Part shown: one piece after another, positions 1 through 10,500 of the stretch
How positions within the stretch are numbered: position 1 is the stretch's first letter
Layout: each line of letters opens with the position of its first letter
NCBI GenBank assembly: GCA_007695125.1
Contig: REEJ01000162.1
Coordinates: 1 to 34,371 of the forward strand
Direction of reading: 5' to 3'
DNA length: 34,371 nt
DNA from: Trueperaceae bacterium
GTDB taxonomy: Bacteria; Deinococcota; Deinococci; Deinococcales; Trueperaceae
Made by a program: the position numbers and the translations under genes
Notes under the pieces: generated by a model
What the model was told of the DNA's origin: nothing
Seen by the model: only the letters and a program-made list of their open reading frames with translations
Database searches by the model: none

Positions 1-2
1 CG

Positions 3-776
3 TTCGCGCTCTCCGAGCCCGACAACGGATCCGACGCGGCGGCGCTGCGCACCCGTGCCCGCATCGAGGGCGACGAGATCGTGCTCGACGGCAGCAAGAT
101 GTGGATCTCCAACGGCGCCGAGGCCGAGTGGGTCGTGGTGTTCGCGACGGCCGACCCGAGCGCGGGGCATCGCGGCGTCGTCGCGGTGGTGGTGGAGCGC
201 GGCACGCACGGTCTGCAGGCGCAGCCGATCCACGGCAAGCTCGGCCAACGCTGCGCGCCGACGTCGGAACTCGTGTTCGACGGCGTGCGCGTACCGCGCG
301 ACAACGTGCTCGGTGAGGTCGGAGACGGCTTTTCGCTGGCCATGCGAACGCTCGACCGGACGCGCATCCCGGTCGCGGCCGGCTCGGTCGGCGTCGCACG
401 GCGGGCGCTGGACGAGGCAGTGCGGTACGCCAAGGAGCGCCATGCGTTCGGCTCGCCTATCAACCGGCTTCAGGCCATCCAGTTCAAGCTCGCCGACATG
501 GCGATCACCGTCGAGACGTCGCGCTGGGCCACCTGGCGCGCCGCCTGGCTAGTCGATCAGGGACGACCCGATGCCGCCGCATCGGCCATCGCCAAGTGCT
601 ACGCCAGCGACGCCGCGTTCGCCGCCGCGAACGAAGCGCTGCACGTGCACGGCGGCTACGGCTACGTCGACGAGTACCCCGTGGCGAAGCTGCTGCGCGA
701 CGTCAAGCTCAACCAGATCTACGAGGGCACCAACGAGGTGATGCGGCTCGTGATCGCGCGTTCGCTCGTGCGATAA
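3..776 (+). CDS. acyl-CoA dehydrogenase, C-terminal part (5' end outside window)
   Basis: The flavoenzyme oxidises acyl-CoA to trans-2-enoyl-CoA and passes electrons to electron-transfer flavoprotein. The reading frame is open from base 3 and begins inside the family signature (FALSEPDNGSDA, like the usual ALTEPxAGSDA), so roughly the first third of the protein lies upstream of the window. Further signs are YAKERHAFGSPI..LQAIQFKLADM in the C-terminal helical domain, HGGYGYVDEYPVAKLLRDVK, and YEGTNEVMRLVIARSLV near the end. In short- and medium-chain acyl-CoA dehydrogenases the Glu of YEGT is the catalytic base. etfB starts 47 nt downstream, so the dehydrogenase and its electron acceptor are probably one operon. 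Chain-length specificity cannot be read from this fragment; butyryl- or short/branched-chain types are likely. Confidence 0.93.
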   Translation, partial: FALSEPDNGSDAAALRTRARIEGDEIVLDGSKMWISNGAEAEWVVVFATADPSAGHRGVVAVVVERGTHGLQAQPIHGKLGQRCAPTSELVFDGVRVPRDNVLGEVGDGFSLAMRTLDRTRIPVAAGSVGVARRALDEAVRYAKERHAFGSPINRLQAIQFKLADMAITVETSRWATWRAAWLVDQGRPDAAASAIAKCYASDAAFAAANEALHVHGGYGYVDEYPVAKLLRDVKLNQIYEGTNEVMRLVIARSLVR

Positions 777-823
777 TGCCGTGATGCCGTGCCGAGCGCC
801 TCGCGCCGCACGCAGGAGGATGC

Positions 824-1585
824 ATGAAGATTCTGACCATCTTGAAGCAGGTGCCCGACGCGGAGTCGCGGGTGCGGGTCCAACACGGATCCCTCGACCT
901 GACCGGTGCCACCTTCGTCCTCGACGGCATGGACGAGTACGGCGTCGAGCACGGGCTGCGTTTGCGCGAGTCCGGTATCGACGCGGAGGTCGTCGCAGTG
1001 GGCTACGGACCCTCGTCGACCGACCAGGCCGTGCGGACCGCGCTGGCGATGGGCGCCGACCGTGCCGTCCTGGTCGAGGGCGACGCCTTCGACGACCCGC
1101 TCACGGTGGCGCTCGCGCTCGCCGGAGTCGTGCGCGACGAGGCCGCCGACCTGGTGTTCGTGGGTGGGAAGCAAGCAGACTGGGACAGCGCGGCTTTGGG
1201 GCCTGCGTTGGCCGAGGCGCTGGCCTGGGCCCACGTGGACTGGACCACCGAGTTCGCCCTTGACGGTGATGCGTTCGAGGCCGTCCACGACGTCGACGAC
1301 GGCAGCGAGACGCTGCGCGGACGGCTGCCCGTGGTCGTCACCACGCAGCAAGGGTTGAACGAGCCGCGCTACCCGACCTTGCCCAACATCATGAAGGCCA
1401 GGCGCAAGGCGCTCGACACCCGATCTGCGGAGGTCGGTCAGGAGCTCATGGTGGTCACCGGACACACCGGCATGGAGCGCGAGCGCCGGCGCGAGATGCT
1501 CGAGGGCGACGCCCGCAGCGCGGCCGCCGAACTCGTGCGGCGCTTGCGCGACGAGGCGAAGGTCCTCCGGGAGGAGGGACGATGA
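824..1585 (+). CDS. etfB: electron transfer flavoprotein, beta subunit
   Basis: This 253-residue protein is the beta subunit of the heterodimeric FAD/AMP-containing flavoprotein that collects electrons from acyl-CoA dehydrogenases. It starts MKILTILKQVPDAESRVRV, the usual EtfB opening, and carries GADRAVLVEGDAFDDPLTVALALAGVV and LVFVGGKQADWDSAALGPALAEAL in the nucleotide-binding fold. PVVVTTQQGLNEPRYPTLPNIMKARRK is the EtfB signature (VVTxxxxxNEPRYPTLPNIMKA). Length matches the family (about 250-260 residues). A clear AGGAGG at 814-819 precedes the ATG by 4 nt. The stop overlaps the etfA start by 4 nt, so the two subunits are translationally coupled. Confidence 0.96.
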   Translation: MKILTILKQVPDAESRVRVQHGSLDLTGATFVLDGMDEYGVEHGLRLRESGIDAEVVAVGYGPSSTDQAVRTALAMGADRAVLVEGDAFDDPLTVALALAGVVRDEAADLVFVGGKQADWDSAALGPALAEALAWAHVDWTTEFALDGDAFEAVHDVDDGSETLRGRLPVVVTTQQGLNEPRYPTLPNIMKARRKALDTRSAEVGQELMVVTGHTGMERERRREMLEGDARSAAAELVRRLRDEAKVLREEGR

Positions 1586-2550
1586 TCCTGATCGTCGCCG
1601 AGCACGCGCATGGTGCGGCACGCAAGAGTGCGTTCGAACTCGTCGCCGCCGGTCGCGCGCTCGCCACGGCGAGCGGCTCTCCGCTGGCCGCGCTCGTGAT
1701 CGGCGCGGATCCGTCGTCCGTCGCGACCGAACTCGCCGGGTTCGTCCCCGACGTCCATGTGGTGACCGACCCGGGCCTCGAGCCGATGCGCTCGGAGATG
1801 GCCACGCGGGCCGTCGTCCACGCCGCAGAGACGCTCGGGGCGCGCGTCGTCCTGGTGCCCGGTTCCCGTTCGGGTCAGTCGTACGGGCCGCGTGTGGCGA
1901 TGCGCTTGGGCGGCGCGTACCTCGAGGACGTCACCGACGTGTCGTACGAGGGCTCGGACGTCGTCGCGCAGCGGCCGACGTACCTGGCGCGCATCAGCGC
2001 CACCGTGCGCTCGCAGGCGCAGCGCGTCGTGGTGAGCGTCAAGCTCGGCGCCCTCGCGGTCGCGCCGCTCGCCGACGCGACGGGTCGGGTCCACCAGCTG
2101 GACGTCCCGTTCGCCGACGAGGACCGCCGTCTCGAGCCGGGTCCGCGCGAGGCCGCAGCGAAGGGTCGCGTCGCCCTCGAGGAGGCCGACGTCGTGGTGT
2201 GCGGCGGGCGCGGCTTCGGCTCGAGCGAGGCCTTCGAGCGCCACGTGGTGGGCCTGGCGGACCGGCTGGGGGCCGGCGTCGGCGCGACGCGCGCGGTGGT
2301 CGACGCAGGCTGGCGACCGTACGGCGAGCAGATCGGGCAGACAGGCAAGGCCGTCGCCCCGTCGCTCTACCTCGCCCTAGCGGTGTCGGGTGCCGTCCAG
2401 CACCTCTCGGGCATGAACCGATCGCGCGTGATCGTGGCCGTGAACAAGGACGCCGACGCCCCGATCTTCAAGGTCGCCGATTACGGCATCGTCGGTGACG
2501 TGCTCGAGGTGGTGCCGGCGCTCGAGGAGGCGCTGGCGGGCCGGGATTGA
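1582..2550 (+). CDS. etfA: electron transfer flavoprotein, alpha subunit
   Basis: This 322-residue protein is the FAD-binding alpha subunit that pairs with EtfB. The N-terminal half is the EtfA alpha/beta domain ([28 protein letters not shown]). The C-terminal FAD domain has the canonical run [60 protein letters not shown], and [27 protein letters not shown], all contacts of the adenine-diphosphate and isoalloxazine. The ATG sits in an ATGA overlap with the etfB stop and is preceded by GGAGGAGGG. Full length, nothing missing. Electrons would normally go on to ETF:quinone oxidoreductase, which is not in this window. Confidence 0.96.
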   Translation: MILIVAEHAHGAARKSAFELVAAGRALATASGSPLAALVIGADPSSVATELAGFVPDVHVVTDPGLEPMRSEMATRAVVHAAETLGARVVLVPGSRSGQSYGPRVAMRLGGAYLEDVTDVSYEGSDVVAQRPTYLARISATVRSQAQRVVVSVKLGALAVAPLADATGRVHQLDVPFADEDRRLEPGPREAAAKGRVALEEADVVVCGGRGFGSSEAFERHVVGLADRLGAGVGATRAVVDAGWRPYGEQIGQTGKAVAPSLYLALAVSGAVQHLSGMNRSRVIVAVNKDADAPIFKVADYGIVGDVLEVVPALEEALAGRD

Positions 2551-2603
2551 CGCAGCGTGCGGCGGCAGGGAGCGCGCACCCACACGACGGTGCTGGAGGC
2601 AGC

Positions 2604-3749
2604 GTGCACGTTCGCCGGGCGCAGCGCCCCGATCTGACGGCCCTGCTCGCCCTCGAGGCGAACTTCCCCGGCGACACGCTCGGTCGAGCGTCCCTGACGC
2701 GGTTCCTCACGGCCGAGAGCGCCGAGGTGTGGGTCGCCGAGCAGGCCGGTGTCGTCGTCGGCGACGCGGTCGTGCTGTACCGGCGCGGTTTCGACTCCGC
2801 GCGTCTCTACAGCATCGTGGTCGACCCCGCCTGGCGCGGCCGCGGCATCGCTGGAGCCCTGCTCGACCGGGCGGAGAGCGCGGCCCGCGTGCGCGGCGCC
2901 GTCGCGATGCGGCTCGAGGTGCGCATCGACAACCGAGCCGCCATCGGCCTCTACGAGGCCCGAGGCTACGAGGTGGTCGGAACCACGGACGGCTACTACG
3001 AGGACGACAGCAGCGCGCTGCGCCTTCGGAAGCGCTTCGCCGCCGCGCGCGCGCACCTGCTCCCCGTGCCGTACTACCCGCAGAGCCTCGACTTCACCTG
3101 CGGTCCGGCGGCGCTGATGATGGCGATGCGGGCCGTCGGCTGGACGACGCCCTTCTCGCAGGCCGAGGAGGTGGCGCTGTGGCGCGAGGCCACGACGGTG
3201 TTCATGCTGTCTGGACACGGCGGCACGTCGGCGCACGGGTTGGCGGTCGCGGCGCGCCGCAGGGGCGTGCCCGCACGCGTGTGGACCGCCGACGACGCCG
3301 TGCCGTTCATCGACAGCGTTCGCCAGGAGGAGAAGAAGACCGTCATCGCGCTCTCGCATCACGCCTTCGTCGCGGCGCTCGCCGACGACCCGGAAGCCGT
3401 GCGGATCGGTGACTTCTCCGATCGTGACGTGGTGGCGCAGTTGCAAGCCGGCGTGGTGCCGATCGTGCTGGTCTCCGGCTGGCGCTTCCACGCCGAGAAG
3501 GTGCCGCACTGGGTGGTCGTGACCGGTTGGGACGACGACTACCTCTACGTGCACGATCCGCTCGTGCCCGAGGGCACGCAGCGGGCGGACGCGCTGCACC
3601 TGCCGCTGCCGCGCCGGCAGTTCGCCGCCCTCGCCCGCTACGGGCGCGTGCGACACCGGGCGATGGTGCTGTTGGGTCCTCCGCGGCGCCGCGGGAGCCG
3701 GACTCAGGCGACGCGATCGCCGAACGATGCCTCGCCGTCCACCAGGTAG
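2604..3749 (+). CDS. GNAT N-acetyltransferase fused to C39-like cysteine peptidase
   Basis: Two domains are visible in 381 residues. Residues 1 to about 150 are a GNAT acetyltransferase; the acetyl-CoA loop is [20 protein letters not shown], followed by [22 protein letters not shown]. Residues about 155-355 are a papain/C39-like peptidase: Cys166 in [13 protein letters not shown], His302 in [13 protein letters not shown] and Asp318 in VHDPLVPEG form a plausible catalytic triad. I chose GTG at 2604 because GGAGG lies 4 nt upstream; a TTG at 2547 overlapping the etfA stop is the alternative. This fusion is known from genome surveys, where it sits beside RimK-like ATP-grasp ligases with an RLAN domain. 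That partner is present here on the opposite strand, and the two coding ends overlap by 46 bp. The C-terminal 15 or so residues are Arg/Ser-rich and probably unstructured. Substrates are unknown: acetylation plus peptide cleavage or transfer of a ligated peptide is an inference from context. Confidence 0.88.
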   Translation: MHVRRAQRPDLTALLALEANFPGDTLGRASLTRFLTAESAEVWVAEQAGVVVGDAVVLYRRGFDSARLYSIVVDPAWRGRGIAGALLDRAESAARVRGAVAMRLEVRIDNRAAIGLYEARGYEVVGTTDGYYEDDSSALRLRKRFAAARAHLLPVPYYPQSLDFTCGPAALMMAMRAVGWTTPFSQAEEVALWREATTVFMLSGHGGTSAHGLAVAARRRGVPARVWTADDAVPFIDSVRQEEKKTVIALSHHAFVAALADDPEAVRIGDFSDRDVVAQLQAGVVPIVLVSGWRFHAEKVPHWVVVTGWDDDYLYVHDPLVPEGTQRADALHLPLPRRQFAALARYGRVRHRAMVLLGPPRRRGSRTQATRSPNDASPSTR

Positions 3750-4603
3750 CGCACGATCTCCGAGTAGATCTCCGGGTTGCCCTGGTCCTCCTCGGTCGCG
3801 GCGATGGTCGGGTTGTCGTTCACCTCGATCACCACGTAGGCCCCGTCGATCTCCTTGAGGTCGACGCCGTAGAGGCTGTCGCCGATCGCCGCTGCCGCTG
3901 CGCGGGCGCTGGCGAGGAGGGCTTCGGGGGCTGCGTCGCGCGCCAGGCACAGCGTCGACGACGGGCTCCCGTCGGCGGCGCGATCCATCGTCCGCCACGT
4001 GTCCGTCGCGAAGCGGTACTGGACCACCGCGAGCACCCGGCCGTGGAGCGTGATCACGCGCCAGTCGAACTGGCTCGGCATGTACTGCTGCACGATCAGG
4101 CGGTCGGCGCGGCGCAAGAAGCGCTGTCCGACGCGCACGAACGCCTCGGGCGTGGTCACCTTGTCGACGTAGGCCGAGAACGAGCTGTTCGGCGCCTTGA
4201 GGACGAGCGGCGCGCCGAGCGTCTCGAACAACTCGCCCGCGTGCCTGACGTCGACCTCGCCCTCGCGCAGCACCCGCGTCACTGGGATCGGAACGCCCGC
4301 CTGTGCCAGCCGCCCGTACATCGCCACCTTGTCGCAGCAGATCCGGATCGAGTCCGCCGTGTCGAGGACGCGCTTGCCCGCCAGCTCTGCCCAGCGCGCG
4401 ACGACGTAGCTGGTGTTGAGCGGATCGGTGAGGGCACGGATGAACACCGCATCGTAGGTGCGCAGGTGCTTCAGCTCGTTCTTGAACATGAAGTCGGCCT
4501 CGTGACCGAGCTCGAAGGCCGCGCTGCGGAAGTTCGACAGCGCCGTCAACTCGACCGACGAGCGGATGGTGTAGCGCTCGGTGAAGATCGCTATGCGAGC
4601 CAC
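3704..4603 (-). CDS. RimK-like ATP-grasp amidoligase (separate from its RLAN domain)
   Basis: This 299-residue protein is a RimK-family ATP-grasp ligase, expected to join an amino acid to a carboxylate with ATP. The pre-ATP-grasp part (residues 1-95) has RIAIFTERYTIRSS, YDAVFIRALTDPLNTSY and DSIRICCDKV, matching the C-terminal half of the fused 'RimK family protein' type. The ATP-grasp fold follows: PLVLKAPNSSFS with Lys136, IVQQYMPSQFDWRV, SLYGVDLKEIDG, and the Mg-binding IEVNDNP (Glu260, Asn262, Asn264). Start is GTG at 4603: AGGAGG stands 7 nt before it. A longer in-frame extension to 4837 runs antisense-like through the upstream gene and is rejected. It overlaps the RLAN-like gene by 13 nt, so the two halves of what is usually one polypeptide are translationally coupled. 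Substrate unknown. Confidence 0.87.
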   Translation of the reverse strand: MARIAIFTERYTIRSSVELTALSNFRSAAFELGHEADFMFKNELKHLRTYDAVFIRALTDPLNTSYVVARWAELAGKRVLDTADSIRICCDKVAMYGRLAQAGVPIPVTRVLREGEVDVRHAGELFETLGAPLVLKAPNSSFSAYVDKVTTPEAFVRVGQRFLRRADRLIVQQYMPSQFDWRVITLHGRVLAVVQYRFATDTWRTMDRAADGSPSSTLCLARDAAPEALLASARAAAAAIGDSLYGVDLKEIDGAYVVIEVNDNPTIAATEEDQGNPEIYSEIVRYLVDGEASFGDRVA

Positions 4604-5253
4604 GTGCCCGCCTCCTCGACCAACACGCGCTCTTCTGGGCTCAGCGACCGCCACGGCAGCGGCTCGAGGGCAGAGAGCAGGTACGCGTCGCTGGTGACGA
4701 TCACGCGCGCCTTGGTGAGCGGCAACCTGAAGCAGCCGAACAGCGAGCGGGCGTACGCCTCGTACTCGGGCACGAGGGTGCGTCCGAGCACCAAGCGCAG
4801 CGTATCGACACGACAGCCGATCGGCAGGCGCTGACACATGACCGCGTACTTGCCCGTGTACGTCAAGCCCTTGCGGCGCGCCTCGACGTCGGCAGGCGTG
4901 TCGAGGCGTTCACCACGGCTCGAGAACGGGTTGATGGGGTACGCCAGGACGGGTGGCGGCGGGAAGCGGTCGGTGACGATCTCGAAGCTCGGTACCGGCA
5001 GCCCCGCCCGCTCGGCCTTCACCAGCGCGATGGGGACCACGTAGGCGTCGAGCGCCTCGGCCGTGGTCGGGACGACCGTGTCGCCTGCGGCCTCGCGATC
5101 GAGCGAGGCGTAGTAGCCGTCCTCCAGATAGCCGTAATCGCCGTCGAGGTTCACGAACACCGGTCGCCCGGGGGCAACGCCCCAGGCGACCGGTACGTGC
5201 TCAGGATGCAAGGTGAACGGCCTGGCCGGCGCGCGGCCGGGCCTCAGGGCCAC
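4591..5253 (-). CDS. RLAN-like domain protein (RimK-like ATP-grasp N-terminal domain), stand-alone
   Basis: About 220 residues. The first half has VFVNLDGDYGYLEDGYYASLDREAAGD.VVPTTAEALD, which resembles the RLAN signature (NLCRSYRYxxxGYYVSLLAEARGH.PLPS). The last part, YEAYARSLFGCFRLPLTKARVIV and WRSLSPEERVLVEEA, resembles the end of RLAN. Between them lies an unusual stretch of about 70 residues with FPPPPVLAYPINPFSSRGE that I do not recognise. RLAN is normally fused to RimK-like ATP-grasp; here the ATP-grasp is a separate gene overlapping by 13 nt. Start is uncertain: GTG at 5253 overlaps the pgk stop by 10 nt and would be translationally coupled, with TTG at 5211 as an alternative; neither has a clear Shine-Dalgarno. 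The gene is the third in a gap-pgk operon. Function is inferred only: positioning or substrate capture for the ligase. Confidence 0.72.
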   Translation of the reverse strand: MALRPGRAPARPFTLHPEHVPVAWGVAPGRPVFVNLDGDYGYLEDGYYASLDREAAGDTVVPTTAEALDAYVVPIALVKAERAGLPVPSFEIVTDRFPPPPVLAYPINPFSSRGERLDTPADVEARRKGLTYTGKYAVMCQRLPIGCRVDTLRLVLGRTLVPEYEAYARSLFGCFRLPLTKARVIVTSDAYLLSALEPLPWRSLSPEERVLVEEAGTWLA

Positions 5254-6440
5254 GCCACGCTGCCGAGCGCAGCCACGCCCGGCAGGGTCCTCCCTTCCAG
5301 GAGCTCGAGCGAGGCACCGCCGCCCGTGGAGATGTGATCGATGTCGTCCGCCAGGCCCATGGCCGTGACGGCGGCGACGGAGTCGCCACCGCCGACGACG
5401 CTCAGTGCGTCCGACGCGGCGACGTACTTCGCGATGGCGCGCGTGCCGGCGTCGAACGGCGGGACCTCGAACACGCCCATGGGGCCGTTCCACAGCACCG
5501 TCGCCGCGTCGGCCAACGCAGCCTCGAACGCCTCGACGGTCCGCGGACCGATGTCGAGTCCGCGCTCGCCCGGCGGGATCACGTCGACCGGGTGGACCGA
5601 GGTGGCCGCGTCGCCGCTGATGTCAGCGGCGCACACGGCGTCGCTCGGCAACAGCAGGTCGACTCGCCGCTCCTCGGCCTTGGCGATCAGCGTGAGCGCA
5701 AGATCGAGCTTGTCGTCCTCGACGAGCGAGTCGCCGACACGGCCGCCGCGCGCCTTCACGAAGGTGAACGCCATGGCGCCGCCGATGAGGACCTTGTCGG
5801 CCACCTCGAGCAGGCGTGTGATCACGTCGAGCTTGTCGGAGACCTTGGCGCCGCCGAGCACCACCACGAAGGGTCGCTTGGGCGCCTCGAGCAGTCCGCC
5901 GAGGACCGCCAGCTCGCGCTCGAGCAGCCTCCCGGCACACGAGGGCAGCAACCTGGCGACACCCTCGGTGGTGGCGTGGGCACGATGCGCGGCGCCGAAG
6001 GCGTCGTTGACGTACACGTCGCCGTACCGCGCGAGGATCGCAGAGAGCTCGGGGTCGTTGCTCTTCTCGCGCGGATCGAAGCGAGTGTTCTCGAGCAGCG
6101 TCACGGAACCTGCCGGGGCGTCGGCCACGAAGGCCTGCTGCTCGGCCGAGCCGGGACCGTCGGTGGGTGTGTAGCGCACCTCACGGTCCAGCAACTGCGC
6201 CAAGCGCTCGGCGACAGGGCCCATTCGGGCGTCGTCCTGGACGCCCTTCGGGCGGCCGAGATGGCTGCACAACACCAGTGTCGCGCCGCGCTCCAGGAGC
6301 TCGAGGATGGTGGGCAGGCTCTTGCGTATGCGGGTGTCGTCGCCGACCACACCAGCCTTGATGGGGACGTTGAAGTCGACGCGGACGAGGACGCGCCGGC
6401 CGTCGACCGGCGCGCCCTCGAGAGTCGGGAACGTAGGCAT
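5244..6440 (-). CDS. pgk: phosphoglycerate kinase
   Basis: This 398-residue cytosolic glycolytic enzyme transfers phosphate from 1,3-bisphosphoglycerate to ADP. The N-terminal substrate domain has VLVRVDFNVPIK, the basic-patch HLGRPKG, and NDAFGAAHRAHAT. The C-terminal nucleotide domain has VVLGGAKVSDKL, LWNGPMGVFEVPPFDAGT and VVGGGDSVAAV..ISTGGGASLELLEG. Length is typical. I chose the ATG at 6440 (MPTFPTLEGAPVDGRR) because GAGAGAGG lies just upstream and the N-terminal helix begins there; a longer frame to 6518 runs into gap. The gap stop is 20 nt upstream, so gap-pgk are co-transcribed. The downstream RLAN-like gene probably starts inside the last codons of pgk. Confidence 0.97.
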   Translation of the reverse strand: MPTFPTLEGAPVDGRRVLVRVDFNVPIKAGVVGDDTRIRKSLPTILELLERGATLVLCSHLGRPKGVQDDARMGPVAERLAQLLDREVRYTPTDGPGSAEQQAFVADAPAGSVTLLENTRFDPREKSNDPELSAILARYGDVYVNDAFGAAHRAHATTEGVARLLPSCAGRLLERELAVLGGLLEAPKRPFVVVLGGAKVSDKLDVITRLLEVADKVLIGGAMAFTFVKARGGRVGDSLVEDDKLDLALTLIAKAEERRVDLLLPSDAVCAADISGDAATSVHPVDVIPPGERGLDIGPRTVEAFEAALADAATVLWNGPMGVFEVPPFDAGTRAIAKYVAASDALSVVGGGDSVAAVTAMGLADDIDHISTGGGASLELLEGRTLPGVAALGSVAWP

Positions 6441-6460
6441 GGTGCCTCTCTCGGCGCGGA

Positions 6461-7456
<996 letters not shown>

Positions 7457-7540
7457 CTACCTCCTCGAAGGGGCGGGTGGTGCCCGTAGGCCCACGTCGG
7501 GCCGTGCAGGACGGTCCTGGCGGCAACGCACCCAAGTGTC

Positions 7541-7546
7541 ATCATA
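7541..7546 (-). promoter_or_regulatory. candidate -10 box for gap-pgk
   Basis: TATGAT read on the minus strand, 94 nt before the gap start codon and just past the ileS stop. No convincing -35 is seen at the right spacing. The predicted leader of about 80 nt has no recognised structure. Confidence 0.4.
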
Positions 7547-7557
7547 GCCCACGCGGG

Positions 7558-10500
7558 TCAGGGCAGGGTGTCCCGGTCGCTCACGCGCCGCAGGCCGATG
7601 CGCACCTCGCCCTCACCGAGTGTCGTGCTCAACGCGAACGCATCGTCCGGCGCCGCATCGCCCAACGCCAACGCCACGGCGAGGGTCTCGGCGCGCAGCG
7701 TCGCCTCGTGTTCCGCGAGCGCCTGGACAGCCGTGGCGTCGGCGGCACGCAGCCACAGTTCGATGCGATCCGACACGTCGAGGCCCGCCTGCTTGCGGGT
7801 GTCCTGGACCAACCGGACCGCGTCACGCGCGAGCCCTTCACGCACCAGGGCCGGCGTGAGCGTGGTGTCGAGCGCGACCAGGTAGCCGCGGTCCTCGACC
7901 GCGGCGAACCCCTCGGGGCTGCGCGCGTCGAGCAGCAGCGCCTCGGGTTCCAGCGTGACGCGCTCGCCGTCCAAGTCGAAGCTGACCTCGCGCCCCTCGC
8001 GGACCGCGCTCGCGATCGCACGCGGGTCGGCCGCCGCCAGCGCCGCTCGCAACGCCGGGATGCGCTTCCCGAGGCGCTTGCCGATGAGCGGCAGGTTGGG
8101 CTTGAGGTCATAGTCGAGGAACGCGTCGGTGAGGTCCAGGTAGCGCACACGCTTCACGTTGAGCTCGTCGCGGAGCTGGTCCTCGAGGCGCGCGACGCCG
8201 TCGCGTTCGGCGTCGCTGCGCACGCGCACCAGCACCTCGGGCAACGGTTGGCGCACCTTGTGGCCGCTCGCTGCCCGCGCGGAGCGCCCGAGCTCCACCA
8301 GACGCTGGATGACCGCGACGTCGCGCATCAGCGTGTCGTCGATGCGCGCGACGTCGGCCTCGGGCCAATCGGCAAGATGCACGGACACCGCGGCGTCGGC
8401 GTCGACCCGTCGCACGAGGTCTTGCCACAAGCGCTCCGAGATGTAGGGTGCCAGCGGCGCCATCAACGTCGCCACGCGCACCAGCGCGTCGTACAGGCTG
8501 CGATACGCCGCGAGCGCGTCGTCGCCGCCGTCGCCGCGCCAGAAGCGCCGGCGGTTGCGGCGCACGTACCAGTTCGACAGGTCGTCGACGACGAAGTCGC
8601 GGATGGCACGGGCCGCGCCGGTCGGGTCGAAGCCCTCGAGCGCGGCGGTGACGTCGCGCGTGAGCGCCTCGCGCCGTGACGCCAACCAGCGATCGCCGAG
8701 CGTGTAGGCGCCGTCGACAGCGGCGTGTAGGTCGGGACGATCGAGGTTCGCGTAGAGCGTGAAGAAGCCATAAGTGTTCGCGAGCGTCGCGAACAGGTCG
8801 CGCTGCGTCTCTTCGACGAGCGCCGTGCTGAAACGCTTCGTCGCCTCGGGCGGGCTCGAGGCGTACAGGTACCAACGCAGCGCGTCGGCACCGTACGCGT
8901 CGAGGACGGTGAAGGGGTCGACGACGTTGCCCTTCGACTTCGACATCTTCTCGCCCTTCTCGTCGACGATGTGCCCGAGCACGATCACGTTCTTGAACGA
9001 ACTGGTGTTGGTGACCATGTCGGCGAGCGGTCCGCGCGGCAGGTCGTCCGAGCCGTCGTGCGTGAGCAGCGTGGCGAGCGCGTGCAGGCTGTAGAACCAA
9101 CCGCGGGTCTGGTCGATCGCCTCGCAGATGTAGTCGGCGGGGAAGTGCGCGCGCAACGCATCGGCCGCGGGACCGTCCTGGCCCGTGTAGTGCCACTGGG
9201 CATACGGCATGGCGCCGGACTCGAACCACACGTCGACCGTGTAGGGCTCGCGCCGGTAGGTGACGCCGCCCACCTCGAACACCACCTCGTCCACGGCGGG
9301 GCGGTGGAGGTCGAGGTCGCCGAGGTCGCGCCCGGCGAGCTCGGAGAGCTCGGCGACGCTGCCGACGCAGAGCAGGCTGCCGTCGTCACCGCGCCAGATC
9401 GGCAGGGGAGCCCCCCAGTAGCGCTCGCGCGACAGGGCCCAGTCGACGTTGCCTTCGAGCCACTTGCCGAAGCGGCCGGTCCGGATGTGGTCCGGGTACC
9501 AGTTGATGGCGTCGTTGGCGCGCAGCAACTGCTCGCGGAAGCGGCTGGTGCGCACGTACCAGCTCTTCTTGACGACGTTCATGAGCGGCGTGCCGTCGCG
9601 CCAGTTGAACGGGTACGTGTGGCGGATCTCGCCGTCGGCGAACATGGCGCCGCGCTCGATCAGGTCGCGCGTGATCGACGCGTCGGCAGCCTTGAACCAC
9701 ACGCCGGCGTACGGGCCAGCGCCGTCCTCGGGTGCGCCCTCAGGCGCGCCCCCGGGCGCGTCGATGGGCCGCACCTCCGGCATCACACGGCCCGTCAGGT
9801 CGACCGACCAGGCGGTCGGGAGGCCATGCCGACGGCCGACCTCCAGGTCGCCGTACGCCGGTGCCAGGTGGACGATGCCGGTGCCGTCCTCCAACGTGAC
9901 GAAGTCATCGGCGACGACGCGCCAACCGGCCCTCGACGCTGCGCCGGTGCCGGCGTCGTCGTCGAGTCGGCCCCGCAGGATCGGGTGGTAGCGGGCGTCG
10001 ACCAGGTCGACGCCGCGACACGAGCTCACGACGCGATACGGCGACTCGCCGAACACGGCAGCTACCAGCGCCTCGGCCAGGACGAACAGAGCCGGCTCGC
10101 TGGCCGGGTCGTCGCGGCGACGGCGGCCCTCCACCACCACGTAGCGCGCCTCGGGGTGGACCGCGAGACCCGTGTTGGCGGGCAGCGTCCACGGCGTCGT
10201 GGTCCAGGCGACGTACGCGACGGGCCGCGTCTCGTCGGTCGCGATCAGGCCGCGCCGCGCGAGATCGGCGACGTCGGCCGGGAAGGCGGGGTAGACGCTC
10301 GGATCGGGGACGTCGTCTCGATAGCCGAGCGAGACCTCGTGCGACGCGAGCGTGGTGTTCGAAGACGGCGAGTGCCAGGTGGTGCGGTAATCCTCCTCGA
10401 GCAGGCCGCGGTCCCAGAGCGACTTCATGACCCACCAACACGACTCGATGTAGCCGTTGTGGTACGTCACGTACGCACTCTCGAGGTCGACCCAGAAGGC

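Noticed and set aside
2481-3998. A 1.5-kb minus-strand frame over etfA and the GNAT-C39 gene
   Set aside because: It is Arg/Asp/Gly-rich and featureless, antisense to two well-supported genes.
4591-4603. Idea that the RLAN/ATP-grasp break is a sequencing frameshift
   Set aside because: A proper AGGAGG-spacer-GTG is present for the second gene, and the stop is in a usual overlap. It cannot be excluded without reads, so kept as a refuting test.
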